Positions 1 through 5,295 of a stretch of DNA of 5,455 bases are shown piece after piece. How positions within the stretch are numbered: position 1 is the stretch's first letter; each line of letters begins with the position of its first letter. The DNA comes from Chloroflexi bacterium RBG_16_51_16 (GTDB lineage Bacteria > Chloroflexota > Anaerolineae > Anaerolineales > Villigracilaceae). Made by a program: the position numbers and the translations under genes. The notes beneath the pieces are model-generated. The model had not been told where the DNA came from, ran no database searches, and worked only from the letters and a program-made list of their open reading frames with translations. The stretch covers positions 366 to 5,820 of the forward strand of contig MGNL01000053.1 of the NCBI GenBank assembly GCA_001796785.1, read 5' to 3'.

Positions 1-1554
1 TTACCAGGTATCTCCTGGGGCACTCCGGATATCTGGAATCCCGACGAGCTGGTTGGACGGGTAGATCTGGCGCTTGGAGGTGAACTCCAATTCGACGAAA
101 CAGAACCGGATTACAACTATCCCTCTCTTCCCAAATACGTCATGTTTGGAATTGGAAAGGTTGTCTTCGGGCTCGGGTACTCGAGGACCGAGTTTATTAT
201 CGCCTCCCGCGTATTTTCAGCATTATTAGCAGGCGTGGCCGTTGTCTTTGTGTACTCGTTAGCCAGGAAATTAGGCGGGAGTATTTTAGCCGCTACCCTG
301 GCGGGTTTTTTGATGATCGCAAGCGGGGTCATACCGTATAACGCCCGGTTCGGGCATAATGACATGTACCTTCTGCTGTTCGTAATACTTTGTATTTATT
401 CGATCATCAATTACCATTCCAGTAAAAACCGCTTGTGGCTATATACATCGTTTTATTGTGTGGGATTAGCAGCCTCAAGCAAATATACTGGCGGTAGTCT
501 GATCCTTCTACCGCTGTTCGTTCTGCTTGTCCTGAATTGGTCGAGCGCAAGAACGGAACCTCTGGCATCGGCAGAGAAATTGTTTATTGGGGCGAGCCTG
601 GCATTTATCGGTTATGCCACCGGCACGCCCAAAGCCTTGTTTTGGGCATCTCACTACTTCAAGCGCGTGCTCCCCGCGTTGGGCCGCTATCCAGTCTACG
701 GTCTGCAACCAGACAGCCTCATCGGGTTGTTTGGCCAGTGGCAGTCCTTCAAAGATGCTGTCGGGGGATTTGAGTATTACCTCTTCTTAATCACGCTCAT
801 CGTGTGGATCCTATTGCTGGTCCTTTCCTGGTCCGGGCGGAATCAATTATCGGAACCCAAGCGAACCTACGCATTGATATTAATCGCGACCCTGGTCATC
901 TTCGATCTGCCATTCATGATCTCTGTGAATTACATCCCGCGTTACTTCATACCTTTTGTACCCCTCTTATCGTTATTAACCGCTATGCTCGTAGATCATC
1001 TCGAAAAAAAATCATTTGATATACAAAAAAGATACGTGATGCCGGTGATCTACTTGACCCTGGCTGCCGGGTTAACCTATTCACTGCTCCGGGTGGTCAG
1101 CACAAATCTATTATTTGTCAATGACTCACGCGCACCTGCAAGCGAGTATTTGCACACTCTGCGACCGGATACGACAATCGAATACACACTTTATCCGCCT
1201 ATTCTCCCGCAGGGTCATTTCGCCAGGACGAGGAATTACCCCATATTTTTATTGAAATATCCCGGAGATACTGTACCCCAGGACAAACCTTATGAATACA
1301 ATACAGGCGAAGAGGGTTTGATGGCGCGCGGAGTGGATTACCTTGTCGTTGACAGCTTTACATATAGACGGTTTTCGAACGAATATATTTGCAACTCAAA
1401 CCCGGTCGAATGCGAGTTCTTTACCAAATTATTGACTGGCGAAACCAGCCTGCATTTGTTGAAGAAATTTGAATATCATCTGCCACTCTACATGCCTTAC
1501 GTGACCGTAGCAGCTGTAAACCCGGATATTCGTGTCTACGAACTAATTCACTAA
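1..1554 (+). CDS. GT39-like (GT-C fold) membrane glycosyltransferase, 5' end outside the window
   Basis: The reading frame is open from the first base, so the gene starts upstream of the window; the ATG at 142 is internal. The visible part is 517 residues. Numbering from the first codon, residues 12-16 read WNPDE, matching the acidic (H/N)PDE motif in the first extracytoplasmic loop of GT39/ArnT-type enzymes, where the Asp is catalytic. This is followed by YPSLPKY (40-46) and a second loop with RFGHND (about 116-121). About nine or ten hydrophobic segments follow, roughly at 65-87, 94-111, 121-138, 164-179, 191-207, 257-277, 289-309, 313-332 and 345-365. A soluble tail of about 150 residues has two close cysteines (464 and 471) that could form a disulfide outside the membrane. 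Family knowledge: such enzymes transfer a sugar from a polyprenyl-phosphate donor to a lipid, glycan or protein acceptor on the outer face of the cytoplasmic membrane. The exact donor and acceptor cannot be read from the sequence. The gene converges on the methyltransferase operon with an 8 bp gap. Confidence 0.88.
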   Translation, partial: LPGISWGTPDIWNPDELVGRVDLALGGELQFDETEPDYNYPSLPKYVMFGIGKVVFGLGYSRTEFIIASRVFSALLAGVAVVFVYSLARKLGGSILAATLAGFLMIASGVIPYNARFGHNDMYLLLFVILCIYSIINYHSSKNRLWLYTSFYCVGLAASSKYTGGSLILLPLFVLLVLNWSSARTEPLASAEKLFIGASLAFIGYATGTPKALFWASHYFKRVLPALGRYPVYGLQPDSLIGLFGQWQSFKDAVGGFEYYLFLITLIVWILLLVLSWSGRNQLSEPKRTYALILIATLVIFDLPFMISVNYIPRYFIPFVPLLSLLTAMLVDHLEKKSFDIQKRYVMPVIYLTLAAGLTYSLLRVVSTNLLFVNDSRAPASEYLHTLRPDTTIEYTLYPPILPQGHFARTRNYPIFLLKYPGDTVPQDKPYEYNTGEEGLMARGVDYLVVDSFTYRRFSNEYICNSNPVECEFFTKLLTGETSLHLLKKFEYHLPLYMPYVTVAAVNPDIRVYELIH

Positions 1555-1562
1555 ACTATCAG

Positions 1563-2210
1563 CTATTTAATAAAATGGCCAACATGGTAGACCGCCCCGA
1601 ATAAGGAAGGTATGCTTTTCATTTCCTTTACCCGGCCGTTGAGGAAAATGGAACGAGCAACGGATTCGATTTGTTTCTCCGTGGAAAAATGCTCTTTGCG
1701 AATGTCGTGTCCGAGCAACTTGAACAAGAAAACCATAAGAGGACGTTCAACCGGAGTCCCATAGACGACCTGTCCACCCGGTTTTAGCACCCGCCTGAGC
1801 TCAAGGAATGCAGCTTCCAACGTCTCCGGCTTCAGATGTTCAAGGATACTGATCAACAGGACAGTTTCAAAATATCCGTCCTCGTACGGTAAAGACAGGA
1901 TATCACCCAGTTTCAAATGAGTAGGGATATTAAGGTTATCAAAGACCGATTTAACTTCCTGGATATTGGCTGTCAGATCGACCCCATGGATCTCCTTATA
2001 GATTCTGGCTAAATTAATAAATGCCAGACCTGTACCGAATCCCACCTCGAGCACACGCTGCCCGCCAGTGCATTCGGCCAGGGCCATTTCCACGCGTTTT
2101 CGATACATCCGTCCAAAGACAGGCCAAAAGTAATAGCGGATGGGATCATCTTCATTGACACCGCGATATTGGTGCCTGGGTAACATTAACAGTTTACGCT
2201 GATTGTCCAT
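1563..2210 (-). CDS. Class I SAM-dependent methyltransferase (Methyltransf_11 type), stand-alone
   Basis: A 215-residue protein with the full class I methyltransferase core. Motif I is VLEVGFGTG at residues 53-61 (SAM binding), followed by the acidic end of strand 2 in GVDL (76-79). LGDILSLPYEDGYFE (101-115) carries the adenine-contacting Asp, ISILEHL (120-126) is the motif after strand 4, and LKPGG (142-146) is the usual turn before strand 5. There is no signal peptide or clear membrane span, so it is probably cytosolic. The ATG start is bounded by an in-frame TGA three codons upstream. The ribosome binding site is weak (GGGTG about 10 nt upstream). It lies 16 bp downstream of the methyltransferase-GT2 fusion gene on the same strand, so the two are very likely co-transcribed. 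The substrate is unknown; from the neighbours, a sugar, nucleotide sugar or lipid-linked glycan is a reasonable inference. An alternative is a quinone or small-molecule methyltransferase, because the fold does not define the substrate. Confidence 0.9.
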   Translation of the reverse strand: MDNQRKLLMLPRHQYRGVNEDDPIRYYFWPVFGRMYRKRVEMALAECTGGQRVLEVGFGTGLAFINLARIYKEIHGVDLTANIQEVKSVFDNLNIPTHLKLGDILSLPYEDGYFETVLLISILEHLKPETLEAAFLELRRVLKPGGQVVYGTPVERPLMVFLFKLLGHDIRKEHFSTEKQIESVARSIFLNGRVKEMKSIPSLFGAVYHVGHFIK

Positions 2211-2226
2211 ATTAATTCACACCCGG

Positions 2227-3657
2227 TTATACAAATTTTATTCTGCGTGCAGCAAAGAAAACCATGCGGATCAACATCAAGCCGTGTCGCCAGCGGGAGA
2301 TGTTGGTTTCTCCATAAGTCCGTTCCCTATACCGAACTGGCAGATCAACTATTTTTCGATTTAGTTTCGCCGCGCCAAAGATCAAATCAAAATCACCGAA
2401 GGGATCAAAATCTCCAAAGTAGGAACGATTGAATGCGATCTTTTGATAATCTTCCCGCCATAAAACCTTTGTACCGCAGAGGGTGTCTTTGATCGGCTGA
2501 CCCAACAACCATGAGAAAGCCAGGCTGAAAAATTTGTTCCCAATGTAATTGAGGGTACGCATCGCTTCCTTTTCCATGGGATAGACCAGACGGACACCAT
2601 TGATAAACTCGCCCTTTCTCGATACTAAAGCTTCATAAAATCGAGGCAAATCCTCAGGTGGCACAGTCAGATCGGCATCCAAGATCATCAGCATGTCGCC
2701 TTTGGCATGCTCAAATCCCATGCGGACTGCATCTGCTTTTCCAATCCCTGCTTGACGAAGCAGGCGACTCGGCAAGTCTGGATGAGCGGCCATCTCTTTT
2801 TCGATGGTTGCGTAGGTGTCATCCTGTGAATGTCCTTCGACGAAGATAAGTTCTGTTTCGCGACCCATTTTGGGGATTCTATCGAAAATGGCACGGATGT
2901 TGCCCGCTTCGTTACGGGCTGGAATGACCAAGGAGACGTTGTGCTCTTCCGATCTTTGAGCAACCGGCCGTGCGATGATCAAGGTCGAAAGTGAGAAGCC
3001 GTTAAACGGCCATAATCGAACAAGATACCGGTTCGCAAGTCCACCTAAAGGCAGCGGCCAGAGAACTTCCTGGCTCGAACGGATCGTCGCAATCCCAGCC
3101 AGCCGGAGCATATTATCGATGTCCTCGCTGGTAAGCCAATTCTGGTTTAGCAGAGGTACAGCCAAACCTAGATTCTGAGCGATCGTTAAGGGAACTTGCC
3201 AAAAATAACGGTAAAAATTAATCAATACTCTCGTGTCGGGTTTGCACAGACTGCGAACCTGTTCGAATACCAACTGGACGTCCCATAGGTCATTAACGGT
3301 ATCGGATAGGATGATGGTGTCAAACGGACCATGTAGACCGGAAAGATCGTGCGCGTCCACCTGGTGGAGTTCAAGCTCCGGGTGTCGAGCTTTAGCCCTA
3401 CTAAGCATTTCACCGGAAAAATCGATCCCGACCCCGCGTTTGGGTTTAAGGTTAGCCAGCAGATCGCCCATACCGCAACCGATTTCCAGCACATCCTGTC
3501 CCGGAGTTACATGGTTACTGTAAACCCGTGCGATCCGGCGGTGGTACCAACCACCCAATCCACGCCAAGTATCCCGCTTGCGTGCGATAGCATCCCAATG
3601 GGCCATGCGAGTTTGTTGGTAAGCCTGACCGGCTTCGTCGAATAACGGTGATTTCAT
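2227..3657 (-). CDS. Bifunctional SAM-dependent methyltransferase / GT2 family glycosyltransferase fusion
   Basis: One 476-residue frame joins two enzymes. Residues about 1-230 form a class I methyltransferase: motif I is VLEIGCGMGD (56-65), GVGIDFS (75-81) carries the ribose-binding Asp, and ILSDTVNDLWDV (about 116-127) follows strand 4. After a short polar linker (about 231-239), residues 240-476 form a GT2 glycosyltransferase of the dolichyl-phosphate-mannose-synthase-like type. It shows VSLVIPARNE (241-250), the metal- and nucleotide-binding DAD (327-329), DTLCGTK (391-397), a doubled FGDFD motif (414-424) and YGETNISRWRHG (448-459). There is no long C-terminal membrane domain; the end is a short hydrophobic and basic helix (LMLIRMVFFAARRIKFV) that could sit on the membrane surface. 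The likely role is sugar transfer from a nucleotide sugar to a lipid phosphate, with methylation of a related intermediate. Start choice: a GTG at 3660 directly precedes the ATG at 3657. AGGCGG (3663-3668) is 5 nt from the ATG but only 2 nt from the GTG, so the ATG is preferred. Confidence 0.9.
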   Translation of the reverse strand: MKSPLFDEAGQAYQQTRMAHWDAIARKRDTWRGLGGWYHRRIARVYSNHVTPGQDVLEIGCGMGDLLANLKPKRGVGIDFSGEMLSRAKARHPELELHQVDAHDLSGLHGPFDTIILSDTVNDLWDVQLVFEQVRSLCKPDTRVLINFYRYFWQVPLTIAQNLGLAVPLLNQNWLTSEDIDNMLRLAGIATIRSSQEVLWPLPLGGLANRYLVRLWPFNGFSLSTLIIARPVAQRSEEHNVSLVIPARNEAGNIRAIFDRIPKMGRETELIFVEGHSQDDTYATIEKEMAAHPDLPSRLLRQAGIGKADAVRMGFEHAKGDMLMILDADLTVPPEDLPRFYEALVSRKGEFINGVRLVYPMEKEAMRTLNYIGNKFFSLAFSWLLGQPIKDTLCGTKVLWREDYQKIAFNRSYFGDFDPFGDFDLIFGAAKLNRKIVDLPVRYRERTYGETNISRWRHGLMLIRMVFFAARRIKFV

Positions 3658-3662
3658 CACAG

Positions 3663-3668
3663 CCGCCT
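3663..3668 (-). promoter_or_regulatory. Ribosome binding site of the fusion gene (AGGCGG)
   Basis: On the minus strand AGGCGG lies 5 nt before the ATG at 3657 and 2 nt before the GTG at 3660. The spacing favours the ATG as the true start and makes the protein one residue shorter than the longest reading. Confidence 0.55.
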
Positions 3669-3669
3669 G

Positions 3670-3697
3670 ATTGTATGCGCGGAAGCGCGGTTTGCAA
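3670..3697 (-). promoter_or_regulatory. Candidate sigma70-type promoter for the leftward methyltransferase/GT operon
   Basis: On the minus strand TTGCAA (3692-3697, 4 of 6 to TTGACA), a 16 bp spacer and TACAAT (3670-3675, 5 of 6 to TATAAT) form a plausible promoter. Its predicted start, about 3663, would leave almost no leader and cut into the ribosome binding site, so the transcript would be nearly leaderless. That is a reason for doubt. An alternative is a start further upstream near the shared A/T-rich region at 3726-3753. Confidence 0.3.
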
Positions 3698-3704
3698 AGA
3701 CCTC

Positions 3705-3732
3705 TTGACCTGATTTTGAACGCGGTTATAAT
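3705..3732 (+). promoter_or_regulatory. Sigma70-type promoter of the regulator-SDR operon
   Basis: TTGACC (3705-3710, 5 of 6 to consensus) and a perfect TATAAT (3727-3732) are separated by 16 bp. This is the best promoter match I found in the window. Transcription should begin near 3739, giving a leader of only about 15 nt before the ATG at 3754. The -10 box is overlapped by the first copy of the TTGAATT-type repeat, so a protein bound there would block polymerase. Confidence 0.7.
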
Positions 3733-3753
3733 TCAATAATTGAATTTTGAATT
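3730..3753. promoter_or_regulatory. Putative operator: three abutting 7-mers, one inverted and two direct (TTGAATT)
   Basis: AATTCAA (3730-3736), a 3 bp spacer TAA, then TTGAATT (3740-3746) and TTGAATT again (3747-3753). The first two copies form a perfect 7 bp inverted repeat with a 3 bp centre, the usual shape of a site for a dimeric winged-helix protein. The third copy is a direct repeat ending at the base before the ATG at 3754. A further half-site, TTGAA, lies at 3716-3720 within the promoter spacer. The positions cover the -10 box, the transcription start and the whole leader, which suits repression. The binding protein is inferred to be the regulator encoded immediately downstream. Confidence 0.55.
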
Positions 3754-4224
3754 ATGAACACAGCCAACGATAACCTGCGTGAACTTTCCCTTCTGGAAGA
3801 GATCGAACTTGACCCGGATGTAAACCAGGCCACACTCGCCACCCAGATGGGTGTAGCCGTTGGAACTGTCAACTGGTACATCAAAAGGCTGATCGCTAAA
3901 GGCGCGGTCAAAGTCTCCCGTGCCGAACGGAAGAAATTAAGATATATCATCACTCCGGCCGGGTTGGCACTGCGCGCCCGGTTGGCTGTCAATTACGTGG
4001 AACACTCCCTTACGTTATATAGAAAAACACGTCAGCGTGTTAAAGAGCACATTTCCCAGGTACGCCGCGCCGGTCACACCCGGATTCAAATCCGCGGGGA
4101 AGGGGACGTGGCGGACATTTGCCGATTAACCTGCCTCGAACAGGGTATGGCGGTAGTTGAAGAAAAGGATGTACCTGCGCTTGTATTGGATGGTCATAAA
4201 GTCAAGTTGGAAGGCTTGTCATGA
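3754..4224 (+). CDS. Winged helix-turn-helix regulator, EPS-associated MarR-like type, with a short C-terminal domain
   Basis: A 156-residue protein. Residues about 10-70 form a winged helix. The helix-turn-helix is about 25-49 (QATLATQMGVAVGTVNWYIK followed by RLIAKG), and the wing ends in LRYIITPAG (62-70). The pattern of a short acidic helix (LLEEIELDPDVNQ), G-V-x-x-GTVNWYIK and the TPAG wing end resembles the EPS-associated MarR-type regulators found in exopolysaccharide clusters. A helical linker (about 71-104, rich in Arg) leads to a C-terminal segment, about 108-156. There IQIRGEGDVADICRL looks like the strand-glycine loop-helix start of a Rossmann-like ligand domain, but it is too short to be a complete one. 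The start ATG follows the operator directly and has no Shine-Dalgarno sequence. The stop overlaps the SDR start by 4 bp (ATGA), so the two are translationally coupled. Likely role: local autoregulator of the nucleotide-sugar operon, perhaps sensing a pathway metabolite; the sensing is inference. Confidence 0.82.
   Translation: MNTANDNLRELSLLEEIELDPDVNQATLATQMGVAVGTVNWYIKRLIAKGAVKVSRAERKKLRYIITPAGLALRARLAVNYVEHSLTLYRKTRQRVKEHISQVRRAGHTRIQIRGEGDVADICRLTCLEQGMAVVEEKDVPALVLDGHKVKLEGLS
4209..4214 (+). promoter_or_regulatory. Ribosome binding site of the SDR epimerase gene (GGAAGG)
   Basis: GGAAGG lies 6 nt before the ATG at 4221, inside the 3' end of the regulator gene. It confirms this start and supports coupled translation through the ATGA overlap. 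It contrasts with the regulator gene, which lacks such a site. Confidence 0.65.
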
Positions 4225-5231
4225 CAGATAGACATGTACTAATAACAGGCGGGGCGGGTTATATCGGTTCCCTGCTGACCTCAGAGCTGCTTAGGAATGG
4301 TTACCATGTCTCGGTAATCGACAGCCTGCTTTTCGGAGGCGAGTCACTGGTTCCATTTTTACAGCACCCGATGTTTCATTTTATTAAATCAGATGTTACC
4401 GAAGCAAGGGCGGTGAAGGGCGTGCTGCGAGATGGATGGCCCGTCCCGGAAGCCGTCGTACACCTGGCCGCACTGGTTGGTTTCCCTGCCTGCCAGGCTG
4501 TCGGCCGCCAGGTTGCCTGGCGATACAATGTCGAGGCGACAAAATTAGTCCACCAGCAGGCGTCTGAAGCGGGTGTGAAAAGGATGATCTTTTCCTCGAC
4601 ATACAGCAATTATGGGTTGTCACAGGACGGCAAACCGGTAAAAGAGGATTCACCGCTCAATCCTCAATCCTTGTACGCGGAGACCAAGATTGCTGCAGAG
4701 GAATATCTCCTGGAGCAGAAGGACTCGGTTTGTGTGCCTGTTGTCTTTCGATTCGCGACTTTATACGGCGTCTCCCCGCGCACACGGTTTGACCTTATTG
4801 TGAACCAATTCGTGCTTGAAGCATTCACCCATCGCGAATTAATCATTTATCAACGGGGTTACTCTCGTTCGTTCGTCCATGTTTACGATGTAGTAAGAGG
4901 GATCCTCATGGGCCTTGAGGCGGACACGAAGCAGGTTCAGGGACAGGTTTTCAACCTGGGTACCGATGCAGGCAATTATTCGAAGGATGAAATTGTCAGC
5001 CTAATATTGCGAAGGATGCCCGAAACAACAGTGCAATACAAAGACCTCACGTTCGGTGGTGACATGCGGGATATCACCGTTTCGTTTGAAAAAATTCGAC
5101 GTGTCCTCGGTTTCGAGACAACCCGGGATGTGGATGACGGCATCCGTGAAGTCCTGCATGCATTAAAGAGCGGTTTGATCAATAATCCAATGGATGAAAA
5201 ATATAGAAATGCACAGTTTATTGTTCAGTAA
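4221..5231 (+). CDS. NAD(P)-dependent sugar-nucleotide epimerase/dehydratase (extended SDR)
   Basis: A 336-residue protein, normal for the extended SDR family. The Rossmann motif GGAGYIG (10-16) is followed by VIDS with Asp34, which suggests preference for NAD over NADP. SDVT (57-60) contacts adenine and HLAALVG (81-87) is the strand-4 motif. The catalytic set is complete: Ser/Thr in SSTYSNYG (125-132) and YAETK with Tyr152 and Lys156. RFATLYGVSPRTRFD (177-190) and YSRSFVHVYDVVRGI (214-228) form the substrate lobe, and GGDMRDITVSFEKIRRVLGF (279-298) is a conserved C-terminal block. Family members convert nucleotide sugars through a 4-keto intermediate, in the cytosol, to supply surface glycans. 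The exact sugar is not determinable; the VGFPAC and SPRTRFD segments place it among the less characterised epimerase-like SDRs rather than the GalE or RmlB types. It overlaps the regulator by 4 bp and precedes a second SDR by 64 bp. Confidence 0.9.
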   Translation: MTDRHVLITGGAGYIGSLLTSELLRNGYHVSVIDSLLFGGESLVPFLQHPMFHFIKSDVTEARAVKGVLRDGWPVPEAVVHLAALVGFPACQAVGRQVAWRYNVEATKLVHQQASEAGVKRMIFSSTYSNYGLSQDGKPVKEDSPLNPQSLYAETKIAAEEYLLEQKDSVCVPVVFRFATLYGVSPRTRFDLIVNQFVLEAFTHRELIIYQRGYSRSFVHVYDVVRGILMGLEADTKQVQGQVFNLGTDAGNYSKDEIVSLILRRMPETTVQYKDLTFGGDMRDITVSFEKIRRVLGFETTRDVDDGIREVLHALKSGLINNPMDEKYRNAQFIVQ

Positions 5232-5295
5232 GGGAAATCATAAAGGCGGCCGTAGCTAAAACTTTTACTGTGAAGTCTGAGTAGTCGGAGTAGGT
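5232..5295 (+). other. Short intergenic spacer without a terminator
   Basis: The 64 bp between the two SDR genes hold no GC-rich stem followed by a T tract; AAAACTTTT is only a trivial A/T symmetry. A small direct repeat GAGTAG (5279-5284 and 5288-5293) precedes the next start. I see no good promoter, so transcription probably continues from the upstream SDR gene. Confidence 0.5.
5287..5290 (+). promoter_or_regulatory. Ribosome binding site of the second SDR gene (GGAG)
   Basis: GGAG lies 5 nt before the ATG at 5296. The frame upstream of this ATG is closed by a TGA at 5278-5280 with no other start between, so the site fixes the start of the partial gene. Confidence 0.65.

Noticed and set aside
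142..144. ATG at 142 as the start of the membrane glycosyltransferase
   Set aside because: The same frame is open back to base 1 and encodes the family's WNPDE and YPSLPKY motifs, so the gene is truncated by the window edge rather than starting here.
3233..3645. Two plus-strand open frames of 96 and 98 codons opposite the methyltransferase domain
   Set aside because: They lie antisense to well-conserved SAM-binding motifs, have no recognisable domains, and have low-complexity Ser/Pro/Arg composition typical of shadow frames.
3677..3688. GCGC-GGAA-GCGC inverted repeat in the divergent region
   Set aside because: Arms of only 4 bp and no T tract. It may be part of the promoter spacer but is too short to call a terminator or operator.
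4081..4094. Perfect hairpin CGGATT-CA-AATCCG
   Set aside because: It lies inside the regulator's coding sequence, has no T tract after it, and the encoded residues continue a conserved-looking strand. Chance symmetry is the simpler explanation.
5249..5272. AAAACTTTT and CGGCCG symmetries in the SDR-SDR spacer as a terminator
   Set aside because: No stable GC stem followed by a T run. The gap is more consistent with continued transcription.
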